A stretch of DNA of 64,000 bases from Herbiconiux sp. VKM Ac-1786. Lineage in GTDB: Bacteria; Actinomycetota; Actinomycetes; Actinomycetales; Microbacteriaceae. Shown piece after piece: positions 37,916 to 46,026 of the stretch (positions are counted from its first letter, which is position 1; the number at the start of each line of letters is the position of its first letter). The notes under the pieces are model-generated. The model did no database searches and was not told where the DNA came from. It saw nothing but the letters and a program-made list of their open reading frames with translations. The translations under genes were made by a program, and so were the position numbers. The stretch spans positions 310,001 through 374,000 of the forward strand of contig NZ_JADKSG010000002.1 of assembly GCF_015350805.1 (NCBI RefSeq), in the 5' to 3' direction.

Positions 37916-38329
37916 GTGACCCCCAGCAGCATCCCGGTCACCGGCCGCACCGCTCTGGTGGTCGACGACTCCGCCGATCAGGGTGACCTGCTCCGCCTGC
38001 ATCTCGAGCGGCTGGGCTACGACGTCGTGGTCGTGACGACCGCCGAGGCCGCGATCGACTCCTACCGTCGTCTCGTGCCCGCGGTCGCGATCATCGACCT
38101 CCTGCTGCCCGGCATCGACGGCTGGCAGCTCGTGCGCACCATGAAGCAGGAGGTGCCCGACTGCGTGCTGGTCGTCACCTCCGTGCTGGGGCTCGAGGAG
38201 TTCCCGATCGTCGACGGGGTGCTGCCGAAGCCGTTCACCGCCGCCGACGTGGCGCGAACGCTCACTCCGCTCTTCCCGGCCGCGTCCGCGGCCGTCGAGG
38301 CCGATGACGATGGGGGACAGGGACGATGA
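37916..38329 (+). CDS. Receiver-only response regulator
   Basis: 137 residues, GTG start after GAGAGGATC. A single CheY-like receiver domain: acidic pair VVDDSADQ, phospho-acceptor aspartate in IIDLLLPGIDG, switch residue in VVTSV and lysine in LPKPF. There is no DNA-binding or enzymatic output domain. It overlaps the next regulator by 4 bases (ATGA) and is the first gene of a coupled trio with a second receiver and a histidine kinase. It may compete for phosphate or pass it on. Confidence 0.9.
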   Translation: MTPSSIPVTGRTALVVDDSADQGDLLRLHLERLGYDVVVVTTAEAAIDSYRRLVPAVAIIDLLLPGIDGWQLVRTMKQEVPDCVLVVTSVLGLEEFPIVDGVLPKPFTAADVARTLTPLFPAASAAVEADDDGGQGR

Positions 38330-38694
38330 AGGTTCTGATTGCCGACGACGACGCCGATCTGCGCGATCTCGTCTCGATCGCCGTGGAGAAGGCGGGCTAC
38401 GAGGTGGCCGCCGCCGTCGGCGACGGGCTCTCCGCGTGGGAGGCCCTGAAGGCCGACGAGATCGACCTCGCGGTGCTCGACATCTCGATGCCGGGCCTCA
38501 CCGGGCTCGAACTGGTGCAGCGCATCCGCGCCGATGACGAGCTGCGCGAGCAGCACGTGCTGATCATCACCGCGAACGCGCAGCCGAGCACCGCCGAGGC
38601 GGTGCACCTCGCCGGGGCCAACGGGCTGATCACGAAGCCCTTCCAGGTGCGCGAGCTGGTCGAGTTCATGCGCGGCGTCGCCGACCGAGTCTGA
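38326..38694 (+). CDS. Second receiver-only response regulator
   Basis: 122 residues, another lone receiver domain: LIADDDADLRDL, phospho-acceptor in AVLDISMPGLTG, IITANA and ITKPF. It is coupled by a 4-base overlap upstream and one base with the histidine kinase start (TGATG). With two receivers and no output domain in the trio, the final effector must be elsewhere or act through protein contacts. Confidence 0.9.
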   Translation: MKVLIADDDADLRDLVSIAVEKAGYEVAAAVGDGLSAWEALKADEIDLAVLDISMPGLTGLELVQRIRADDELREQHVLIITANAQPSTAEAVHLAGANGLITKPFQVRELVEFMRGVADRV

Positions 38695-40439
38695 TGGACG
38701 GTCAGAGGGACCCGGCGACCGTCCGGGTGGCCGCGGCCCGCACATCCGCTCATCGCCGCGGCGGTTCGTTCGGCTCGTGGTCGCCGCTGCTCAAGCAGGT
38801 CGCCGCGATCGTCGCCTTCGTGCTGGCGAACCTGGTGCTGCTCTCGCCCGTCGTGGTGGAGGTCGTGCCGGCCCTCGTGATCGTCGCCGACGTGCTCGTG
38901 CTGGCCGCGGCGGCCTTCGCCTTCGTGCTGCCGCGCACGACCCTCGCCCCGGGCTGGGAGCTCGCCGTCCCGGTGACGACGTTCGTCGCCGCCGCCCTGC
39001 TCCGCCTCGGCACCGACGGGCAGGGGTCGCCGTTCGGCGCCCTGATGATCATCCCGCTGGTCTGGATCGCGTCGGAGCCGGGCGTCCGCTCGGTGGTCAT
39101 CGCCGCCGCCGGCGTCGTGCTGACGATCGCTCTGCCGTTCCTGTTTGGCATCTCCGCGGTCACCAGCCCGGCGGATGCGGTGCGCCTGGTCTTCACCCCG
39201 GTCGCCTTCACGATCGCGGCCGTGCTGATCAACCAGATCGCCCGGGTGGTGAACCGCCGGCTGCAGCAGCTCGAGGAGCTGAACGCCGAACGCGACCGGC
39301 TGGTGGAGACCCTGGAGCGGGCCAACCGGGCCGCCCGCAAGCGCGAGCTGCAGGCGATCAACGCGAACGCGCTGCTCGACGGGGTCTGGAACGACATCAC
39401 GGGCCACGCCATCATCGGCACCGACCGGTCGGGGCTCGTCACCGTCTGGAACCCCGGTGCCGCATCGCTGCTCGGCTACACCGCGCAGGAGGCGATCGGC
39501 CGGCTGAACGTCACCGAGTTGCACCGGCGCGAGGAGCTGCGCGACTTCGCCGGCCTCGTCGGCACGGCCCGCGCCGGACTCCGCGACGTGCGCGACTGGA
39601 GCTACCTCCGCAAGGACGGCAGCGTCTTCCCCGCCCAGGTGTCGATCGCCGAACGGCTCGACGAGGAGGGTGAGCCCGCCGGCTTCGTCTTCGTCGCCAC
39701 CGACGAGACCGACGCCAAGGAGATCGAGCGCCTGAAAGACGAGTTCGCGGGGCTGATCTCGCACGAGCTGCGCACGCCGCTCAGCTCGATCCTCGGCTAC
39801 GTGGAGCTGCTCCGCTCCGACGACGACGAGCCGCTCAGCCGGCAGCAGGAGAAGTACCTCGGTGTCGTCGACCGCAACGCGCGCCGGCTGCTCCAGCTCG
39901 TCGGCGACCTGCTCTTCACGGCCCAGGTCGACTCGGGCGGCTTCCGGGTGCAGGCCGTCCCGACCGATCTGCCGGGTGTGCTGCGCGCCGCGCTCGAGAG
40001 CGCTCGGCCGGTCGCCGAGGCCGCCGGCGTCGAACTGCGCTCGGAGGTCGCCGCGGGAGAGCTCGTGCTCGGGGCCGACCCGGTGCGGCTCGGCCAGGCC
40101 GTCGACAACATCCTCTCCAACGCGGTCAAGTTCACGCCCCGCGGCGGATCGGTGACCGTGGCGCTCGAGTCGGCGCCCGACGAGGTGCGCATCGTCGTCG
40201 GCGACACGGGCTACGGCATCGCCGAGCACGAGCTGCACCGGCTGTCGGAGCGCTTCTTCCGGGCGGGCACCGCCACCAAGAACGCCGTGCAGGGGGTTGG
40301 CCTCGGCCTCACCATCACGAAGGCCATCGTCACCGCGCACGGTGGCCGGATCGACATCTCGAGCGTGCTCGGCGAGGGCACCTCGATCGCGATCGCCCTG
40401 CCGCGCGCGAGCGTCAGTGGGAGTGCCGTCCGGACGTGA
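38694..40439 (+). CDS. Membrane histidine kinase with PAS domain
   Basis: 581 residues. The N-terminal third is a multi-helix membrane region (about six helices, residues 32-185). A short coiled coil follows (QLEELNAERDRLVETLERAN), then a PAS domain (about 230-345, GTDRSGLVTVWNPGAASLLG). The HisKA phosphorylation site is LISHELRTPLSSI, and the ATPase has NILSNAVKF, DTGYGIA and GVGLGLTI. All catalytic boxes are intact. It should sense a signal in or at the membrane and phosphorylate the two receivers encoded upstream. Its last 26 bases overlap the convergent regulator gene at 40414. Confidence 0.92.
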   Translation: MDGQRDPATVRVAAARTSAHRRGGSFGSWSPLLKQVAAIVAFVLANLVLLSPVVVEVVPALVIVADVLVLAAAAFAFVLPRTTLAPGWELAVPVTTFVAAALLRLGTDGQGSPFGALMIIPLVWIASEPGVRSVVIAAAGVVLTIALPFLFGISAVTSPADAVRLVFTPVAFTIAAVLINQIARVVNRRLQQLEELNAERDRLVETLERANRAARKRELQAINANALLDGVWNDITGHAIIGTDRSGLVTVWNPGAASLLGYTAQEAIGRLNVTELHRREELRDFAGLVGTARAGLRDVRDWSYLRKDGSVFPAQVSIAERLDEEGEPAGFVFVATDETDAKEIERLKDEFAGLISHELRTPLSSILGYVELLRSDDDEPLSRQQEKYLGVVDRNARRLLQLVGDLLFTAQVDSGGFRVQAVPTDLPGVLRAALESARPVAEAAGVELRSEVAAGELVLGADPVRLGQAVDNILSNAVKFTPRGGSVTVALESAPDEVRIVVGDTGYGIAEHELHRLSERFFRAGTATKNAVQGVGLGLTITKAIVTAHGGRIDISSVLGEGTSIAIALPRASVSGSAVRT

Positions 40440-41040
40440 CGGTCACGGCCCGGAAGCCCTCCGGGCCGTCCGCGCGCCAGCGGTGGCGCACCCCCGCGCC
40501 GAGGGCGAGGGTGTCGCCGGCCGAGAGCCGGTGCACGGTGCCGTCGCCGAGCTCCACCTCGAGCACCCCCGCCAGGAGGTAGAGGAACTCCTCCTCGTCG
40601 TGGTCGGCGAACTCCGCGAAGCGCTGCCCCCCGTCCCCGGCGGCCTCCCCGACGATCTCGGTCGCGAACAGTCCGCCGGGCAGCTGCGCGAGCTGCCACA
40701 CGGTGAGCTCTCCCGGGTGACCGGCGGATGCCCTGCCCTCCGCCTCGACGTGCACCACGTCCACCCCGGCCGCCGTGACGCGGCTCGCGGCCGGCCGGGC
40801 GAGCAGCGATCCCGACGGCACGCCGAGCGCCTCGGCGAGGCGGGCGAGCGTCGCGAGGCCGGGACGCGCGTGCCCCCGTTCGACCAGGCTCAGGAACGGC
40901 TGCGACACCCCGGTCGCCGCCGCCAGCCGCACCATGGTCAGGCCGGCCTCGTGCCGGAGGGCCCGGATGCGCGCCCCCATCGCGACGGCGTCGTCATCGA
41001 GCGGCCGCGTCGAGCGCTCCACCCCGCCGCCATCGTTCAT
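40414..41040 (-). CDS. XRE-cupin transcriptional regulator
   Basis: 208 residues. Helix-turn-helix of the XRE/Cro type at about residues 20-75 (AGLTMVRLAAATGVSQPFLS), then a C-terminal cupin sensor domain (about 110-200, HDEEEFLYLLAGVLEVELGD). Such regulators bind a small ligand in the cupin barrel. It is divergent from the flavin monooxygenase gene at 41096, with a perfect 19-base palindrome between them, so it very likely controls that gene and itself. Confidence 0.92.
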   Translation of the reverse strand: MNDGGGVERSTRPLDDDAVAMGARIRALRHEAGLTMVRLAAATGVSQPFLSLVERGHARPGLATLARLAEALGVPSGSLLARPAASRVTAAGVDVVHVEAEGRASAGHPGELTVWQLAQLPGGLFATEIVGEAAGDGGQRFAEFADHDEEEFLYLLAGVLEVELGDGTVHRLSAGDTLALGAGVRHRWRADGPEGFRAVTVTSGRHSH

Positions 41041-41072
41041 CCGCCTGACACCTCCGGTAACACCGTGGAAAG

Positions 41073-41091
41073 ATATTTATGTCATAAATAT
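41073..41091. promoter_or_regulatory. Perfect palindromic operator between cupin regulator and monooxygenase
   Basis: ATATTTATG-T-CATAAATAT: 9-base arms around one central base, an AT-rich island in GC-rich DNA. It starts 33 bases before the regulator's start codon and ends 4 bases before the monooxygenase ATG (41096). TAAATA (41085..41090) is positioned as the -10 of a leaderless monooxygenase mRNA, so occupancy would block transcription directly. Confidence 0.7.
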
Positions 41092-41095
41092 AGCC

Positions 41096-42466
41096 ATGCA
41101 GCCTCTCCTCCTCGGCATCTTCCAGTACATCGGCCCGAACGGCACCGTCGGATCGGCATGGCAGCATCCCGACGACACCTCGGCGGAGTTCACGAAGCTC
41201 TCGCACTGGACCGGGCTCGCGAAGAAGTTCGAGGACGCGCGCCTGGACTTCCTCTTCCTGGCCGACAGCTACGGCTTCCCGGCGCTGGACGGGCAGCTGA
41301 TCCCGGCGTCGGTGCGCGAGGGCCGGGGCATCCCGCACGGTGACCCGATGCCGCTGATCTCCGCCCTCGCGGCCGTGACCGAGCGGCTCGGCTTCATCCT
41401 GACGACGTCGACCACCGTCGAGCCGCCGGCCGCGAACGCCCGCCGCTTCGCGACCCTCGACCACTTCACCGACGGCCGGATCGGCTGGAACATCGTCACC
41501 GGCTCCTCCGGCGCCACGGCCGCGGCGCTGATGGGCAAGGAGCTGATCCGGCACGACCTCCGCTACGACATGGCCGACGACTACGTCGACGTCAGCCTCA
41601 CCCTCTGGGAGGGCTCCTGGGAGGACGACGCGCTCGTGCTCGACAAGGCGACGGGCGTCTACGCCGACCCGGAGAAGGTGCATCTCGTGCACCACGAGGG
41701 CCCGTACTTCCGCACCGACGGCATCCTGAACCTGCCGCCGTCGCCGCAGCGCACGCCGCTGCTCGTGCAGGCGGGGGCCTCGGGCCGCGGGCGGGAGTTC
41801 GCCGGGCGCAACGCGGAGGCGGTGTTCGTCGGCGGGGGAGAGCCCGCCACCGTCGCGGCGAACGTGACGGGCATCCGGCAGAGCGCCGTCGCCGCAGGGC
41901 GCCCGGCCGACGCGATCAAGATCCTGGTCGGCGCCCTGTTCATCACGGCCCCGACGAGCGAGGAGGCGTGGGCGAAGCACGCCAGGATGCTGGAGCTGTC
42001 GAGCGACGAGGGCGCCGCGGCGATCTACGCCGGCAACACCGGCATCGACCTGCTGGCGCTCGACCCCGACAAGCCGATCGCCCAGACCGAGACCGAGATG
42101 GGGCAGTCGAACCTCGAGCGCTACCTCGGCAAGGACGGCACGCCGGCCCCGCTGGTGCGCGACATCCTCGAGAACTTCCGCCGCACGGGCATCAACGGCA
42201 GCGTCTTCGTCGGCAGCCCCGACGAGGTCGCCGACCAGATCGAGGAGTTCGTGGCGGCCACCGGCGTCGACGGCTTCCTGATCCAGCCGCACCTGACGCC
42301 CCAGACCTACGACGACCTGATCGAGCTGCTTCTTCCCGTGCTGCGGGAGCGGGGGCTCGCCCGCGACGAGTACACGGGCGACACGCTGCGCGAGCGCTTC
42401 TTCCCCGAGGGCGGGCCGCACCTGCCCGCGACGCACCGGGGGCACGCCTTCCGCGCGGGGCGCTGA
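41096..42466 (+). CDS. LLM-class FMN-dependent monooxygenase (NtaA/SnaA/DmoA group)
   Basis: 456 residues, full family length. It oxidises an unknown organic substrate with reduced FMN from a partner reductase. Family blocks: LLLGIFQYIGPNGTVGSAW at the start, FLFLADSYGFP, TSTTVEPPAANARRFATLD, GRIGWNIVTGSSGATAAALM, TPLLVQAGASGRGREFAGR and GSPDEVADQIEEF. It is a paralogue of the partial gene at 2..967. The start at 41096 gives the family N-terminus; no ribosome site fits because the palindromic promoter abuts it, so a leaderless mRNA is likely. Controlled presumably by the divergent cupin-XRE protein. Confidence 0.93.
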   Translation: MQPLLLGIFQYIGPNGTVGSAWQHPDDTSAEFTKLSHWTGLAKKFEDARLDFLFLADSYGFPALDGQLIPASVREGRGIPHGDPMPLISALAAVTERLGFILTTSTTVEPPAANARRFATLDHFTDGRIGWNIVTGSSGATAAALMGKELIRHDLRYDMADDYVDVSLTLWEGSWEDDALVLDKATGVYADPEKVHLVHHEGPYFRTDGILNLPPSPQRTPLLVQAGASGRGREFAGRNAEAVFVGGGEPATVAANVTGIRQSAVAAGRPADAIKILVGALFITAPTSEEAWAKHARMLELSSDEGAAAIYAGNTGIDLLALDPDKPIAQTETEMGQSNLERYLGKDGTPAPLVRDILENFRRTGINGSVFVGSPDEVADQIEEFVAATGVDGFLIQPHLTPQTYDDLIELLLPVLRERGLARDEYTGDTLRERFFPEGGPHLPATHRGHAFRAGR

Positions 42467-42483
42467 CCGCGTGCGGGCGGCGC

Positions 42484-43440
42484 CTAGGGGGCGAGGCCCT
42501 CGAGCACGTCGTTCGACGGCACGAAGAAGGTCGTGCCCGTGACGGGGATCGAGACGTCGAGCATCCGGTCGTACGACCCGACGGGGTCGCCCACGTACAT
42601 CTGGCGCAGCATCTGCTCGATCACCCAGAGCTCGCGGGCGTAGCCGATGAAGTAGGTGCCGAACTCCCCGGCCCCGGGCCGCCCGAACGGCATGTTGTCG
42701 CGCAGGATGTCGTGCTCCACCCCGTTCGCGTCGACGACCGTCGCGAGCCCCTTGTGCGACTTGCGCGCACCGGGCTCGTCCTCCAGCTCGACGTTGTCGA
42801 GCTTCGTGCGGCCGATGATCTTCTCCTGCAGCTCGACCGGCAGCGTGTTCCAGGCGGTGAGGTCGTGCAGGTACTTCTGCACGACGACGTAACTGCCGCC
42901 CGCGAAGGCCTCGTCCTCCTCGCCGACGATCGACCAGTGCGCCATGCCGGCGCCGGTCGGGTTCTCGGTGCCGTCGACGAAGCCGAGCAGGTCGCGCGAG
43001 TCGAAGTAGCGGAAGCCCGTGGTCTCGTCGACCACCGTCACGGCGTCGCCGAGCTTTCCGAGCAGCAGCCGCTCCAGCTCGAAGGCGAGATCGGCCCGCT
43101 CGCTCCGGATGTGGAACAGCAGGTCGCCCGGGGTCGAGGGAGCCGTGTGCACCGGCCCGCGCACCTCGAAGAAGCGGCGCAGCTGCGCGGGACGGGCATC
43201 CTGGCCGAACCGGTCCCAGGCGTCGGAGCCGATGCCGACGTTGCAGGAGAGGTGCCCGTTGAGGTCGCGGAAGCCGACGGCGCGCACGAGCCCGCCGATG
43301 TCGGAGATCACGTCCCGCACCCGCTCGGCCGCCTCGTCGCCCTCGGCGATCGAGACCACCAGGAAGATGGCCGAGGTCGACAGGGGCGCGTCGACGCTCT
43401 GCGGCTGGATGGGGGTGCGGTCCCACGCTTCGTCGTGCAT
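42484..43440 (-). CDS. DyP-type heme peroxidase
   Basis: 318 residues, class B-like size. It oxidises dyes, phenolics or porphyrin-like compounds with hydrogen peroxide. The distal aspartate is in GFVDGTENP. The proximal heme histidine is in RKSHKG, and the distal arginine and asparagine are in ILRDNMPFG, at the spacing seen in the Rhodococcus DypB enzyme. No Tat or Sec signal, so it is cytoplasmic unless loaded into an encapsulin; no encapsulin gene is in the window. It is divergent from a PadR regulator. Confidence 0.94.
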   Translation of the reverse strand: MHDEAWDRTPIQPQSVDAPLSTSAIFLVVSIAEGDEAAERVRDVISDIGGLVRAVGFRDLNGHLSCNVGIGSDAWDRFGQDARPAQLRRFFEVRGPVHTAPSTPGDLLFHIRSERADLAFELERLLLGKLGDAVTVVDETTGFRYFDSRDLLGFVDGTENPTGAGMAHWSIVGEEDEAFAGGSYVVVQKYLHDLTAWNTLPVELQEKIIGRTKLDNVELEDEPGARKSHKGLATVVDANGVEHDILRDNMPFGRPGAGEFGTYFIGYARELWVIEQMLRQMYVGDPVGSYDRMLDVSIPVTGTTFFVPSNDVLEGLAP

Positions 43441-43457
43441 GACGAAATCCTATTGGC

Positions 43458-43509
43458 TTGACAGCCGAACAGTACCGATATATCGTAAAGCTATCGCGAA
43501 CAGTCGCGA
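43458..43509 (+). promoter_or_regulatory. padR promoter with overlapping palindromes
   Basis: TTGACA (43458..43463), 17-base spacer, TATCGT (43481..43486). The palindrome CGATATATCG (43476..43485) covers the -10, and two TCGCGA sites (43494..43499 and 43504..43509) lie around the start point. The layout fits PadR autorepression and control of the divergent peroxidase gene. Confidence 0.65.
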
Positions 43510-43535
43510 CATTCAGATTTGACAACGAAAGGCGG

Positions 43536-44123
43536 ATGCTCATGCGACGCATTCATCACACCCCCTCCTTCGAGCGCTCTCCCCACGGGCACGGCCCCGG
43601 CAGCGGTTTCGGTCCGGGCTTCGGCCCCGGCGGTTTCGGCGGCGGCTTCGGCCCCGGTTTCGGGCCGCGCGGCGGTCGTGGAGGCCGGGCCCAGCGCGGA
43701 GACGTGCGGGCGGCCATCCTGTCGCTGCTCGCCGAGTCGCCCTCGAACGGCTACGGCCTGATCAAGGCCATCGCCGAGAAGACCGGCGGAGTCTGGCGCC
43801 CCAGCCCCGGCTCCATCTACCCCACTCTTCAGCAGCTCGTCGATGAGGAGCTGATCGTCTCCACCGGAGACGGCCGGCGCACCGAGTTCGAGCTGAGCGA
43901 CTCCGGGCGGGCCTACGTGGCCGAGCACGGCGAGGAGCTGGAGCGCGCCTGGCAGGCCACCGCCGGTCAGTCGCCTGCCGACCAGGAGTTCCAGGCCAGC
44001 GCCGCGAAGCTCCTCGGCGTGCTGCACCAGTTCCGCACGGCGGCCACCGACGAGCAGCGCGCTCAGGCCGTCGAGAAGATCGACGAGGCGCGCCGCGCCC
44101 TCTACCTCATCCTGGCCGAGTAG
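43536..44123 (+). CDS. PadR family transcriptional regulator
   Basis: 195 residues. A Gly/Phe/Pro-rich low-complexity N-terminus (about residues 15-50, FGPGFGPGG repeats) precedes the winged-helix domain (GDVRAAILSLLAESPSNGY, then WRPSPGSIYPTLQQLVDEEL). A C-terminal dimerisation helix pair follows. The ATG at 43536 has AAAGG a few bases upstream; an ATG two codons later is possible. It likely represses itself and the divergent DyP peroxidase. The stop is 3 bases from the convergent hydrolase stop. Confidence 0.92.
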   Translation: MLMRRIHHTPSFERSPHGHGPGSGFGPGFGPGGFGGGFGPGFGPRGGRGGRAQRGDVRAAILSLLAESPSNGYGLIKAIAEKTGGVWRPSPGSIYPTLQQLVDEELIVSTGDGRRTEFELSDSGRAYVAEHGEELERAWQATAGQSPADQEFQASAAKLLGVLHQFRTAATDEQRAQAVEKIDEARRALYLILAE

Positions 44124-44126
44124 CGG

Positions 44127-45137
44127 CTAGCCTCCGGCGCCCGCGCAGACCGACGAGCCGAGCTCGTCGAGCACCGCGAAGGGCGCCTCGAGGTGGGCGA
44201 AGTGACCCGCGGTCGGGAGCACCGTCAGCGTCGAGCCGGGCAGCAGCCCGGCCAGGCGCGCGTCGTCGGTCTCGGCCGCGAAGGCGTCCCGGCGCCCGCG
44301 GAGCACCCGCACCGGCGCGGTGATGGTGCTCCATCGCTCCGGGTCGTAGCCGGCCGCCAGGCGGGCCGCGATCGAGAACGCCTCCGGGCGCACCTCGCGT
44401 GCCAGCGCCGAGGCGACGCCGGGCGGGATCTGGGACGGCCGGGCGAACAGGGGCGCGACCACGGGGCGCAGCACGTGCATCCGGTCGAGCGCCCGCAGCA
44501 GCACCGAGGCGGTGCGGCCCCCGCGGGAGAAGGCCGACATCACGGCGCGGAGGCAGACGAACGCGGGCTCCCGGGTGAACGAGCGCACCGGGTGCGCGGC
44601 CGCCTCCAGCACCGACGGACCGGTCGGGGACACCACGACGACGGACTCGGTGCGGGCCGGCTCGCGCGCCGCGAGGTGCAGGGCGATCAGCCCGCCCATC
44701 GAGTGGCCGACCAGGTGCCAGGAGCGGTAGCCGAGGGCTTCGACCGCATCCCGCACCGCGCCGGCGTAGGCGTCGATCGTCAGCGCCGAGCGGCCGTTGG
44801 ACAGCGGACGGTCGGGCAGCGGCGACTCGCCCCAGCCGGGCAGGTCCAGCACGACGATGTCGGTGGGACGGCAGCCCTCGGCCGCCGCGGCCAGCAGCAG
44901 GGGCGTCCACGTCGTCCACGATCCCGCGGCACCGTGCAGGAGCACGGTGGCCGGGCCGTCGCCGCGACGCTCGCCGGCGTGCAGCACCACGGGCCCCACC
45001 CGCGTGCGCACCTCCCGGCGTCGCAGTCCGACCCGCGCGGGGTCGTGGACGAGCTCGAAGGGCGCGTAGAACGCGCGCAGGGTCGACGACCCGGGGCCGG
45101 AGCGCGGTGGGTCGTCGTCTGAGTCGTGTCGGGTCAT
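44127..45137 (-). CDS. Alpha/beta hydrolase
   Basis: 336 residues. Catalytic triad visible: nucleophile in GHSMGG, aspartate in GRRDAF and histidine in AGHFAHLE. The oxyanion block is LLHGAAGSWTTW. It is an esterase, lipase or epoxide-hydrolase-like enzyme of unknown substrate, without signal peptide. The ATG at 45137 gives a sensible N-terminus; no strong ribosome site is visible, so the start is uncertain. Downstream it converges on padR. Confidence 0.88.
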   Translation of the reverse strand: MTRHDSDDDPPRSGPGSSTLRAFYAPFELVHDPARVGLRRREVRTRVGPVVLHAGERRGDGPATVLLHGAAGSWTTWTPLLLAAAAEGCRPTDIVVLDLPGWGESPLPDRPLSNGRSALTIDAYAGAVRDAVEALGYRSWHLVGHSMGGLIALHLAAREPARTESVVVVSPTGPSVLEAAAHPVRSFTREPAFVCLRAVMSAFSRGGRTASVLLRALDRMHVLRPVVAPLFARPSQIPPGVASALAREVRPEAFSIAARLAAGYDPERWSTITAPVRVLRGRRDAFAAETDDARLAGLLPGSTLTVLPTAGHFAHLEAPFAVLDELGSSVCAGAGG

Positions 45138-45366
45138 GCCGGAGCGCCGGGTGGGTTCGACCGGCTCAGCAGGGTTCTGATCGGGTCGTCCGGGCTCGTG
45201 GGCATCGTGCAATGGAGCCACGTCGATTCTTCGGAGCCGGCGGCTCGACCGGATTGCCCACCAGGGCGCCGGGCGGCCCGGGCGACGGGCCCTCCGGCCA
45301 CGAGCGACTAGCGTAGATGCACGACCGGCCGGAGGCCCCGGCATCCTTCCGACGATCGGAGCCCGC

Positions 45367-46026
45367 GTGCGACGTGCTGCCGCCCTCGTCCGACTCGCGG
45401 TGGCGGTCGTCGCGGTGGTGGCCCTGGTCTTCGACGTCGAGTACACGCTCGGCTTCAGCACCTTCTCGACGGTCAACTACTTCCTCTACTTCACCTTCCA
45501 GAGCAACGCCGTGAACGTGCTGGTGCTCGCCGCCTCGGGGCTCGCGATGCTGCGCCCGTCCCGCCGGCGCCTCTCCGCCTGGGCGGGCGGCATCCGTGGG
45601 ATCGTGACGACCTACGTGATCGTCTCGGGCATCGTCTTCGGCACCATCGTCACCCAGGCCTCGAGCCACCAGTACCGCATCGAGGTGCCGCTCTCCAGCC
45701 AGGTGCTGCACTTCTGGATCCCCGGCTACCTGATCCTCGACTGGATCGTCGGCATCGGCCGCCCGCGCCTGCTCTGGCGCACGGTGCCGATCTCGCTCGG
45801 GTTCCCGATCGTCTGGGGCGTGTTCACGCTCATCCGCGGGTCGATCGTGGGCTGGTACCCGTACTTCTTCCTCGACCCCGGCCAGGTCACGCCGCCCGAG
45901 TTCGTCTTCTACGCGGGCATCGCCCTGGCGCTGTTCGCGGGCATCACCGCCCTGCTCGCCTGGATCAGCCGGCTGCCGTCGGCTCCGGAGTGGCGGTCGG
46001 GGTGGCGACGGCGTCGGGGTCGATGA
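45367..46026 (+). CDS. Pr6Pr family membrane protein
   Basis: 219 residues, GTG start. About six membrane helices. The segments YFLYFTFQSNAVNVLVL, PLSSQVLHFWIPGYLILDW and RGSIVGWYPYFFLDP are characteristic of Pr6Pr/FAR-17a-AIG1-like membrane proteins; some animal relatives hydrolyse fatty acid esters of hydroxy fatty acids, but the bacterial role is unknown. A -10-like TAGCGT lies shortly upstream. Its last 62 bases overlap the convergent amine oxidase gene, giving a basic tail SGWRRRRGR. Confidence 0.85.
   Translation: MRRAAALVRLAVAVVAVVALVFDVEYTLGFSTFSTVNYFLYFTFQSNAVNVLVLAASGLAMLRPSRRRLSAWAGGIRGIVTTYVIVSGIVFGTIVTQASSHQYRIEVPLSSQVLHFWIPGYLILDWIVGIGRPRLLWRTVPISLGFPIVWGVFTLIRGSIVGWYPYFFLDPGQVTPPEFVFYAGIALALFAGITALLAWISRLPSAPEWRSGWRRRRGR

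Noticed and set aside
43518-43523. TTGACA just before padR as a -35 box
   Set aside because: It is only 12 bases before the ATG, so a -10 would fall inside the gene; the pair at 43458/43481 is better placed.
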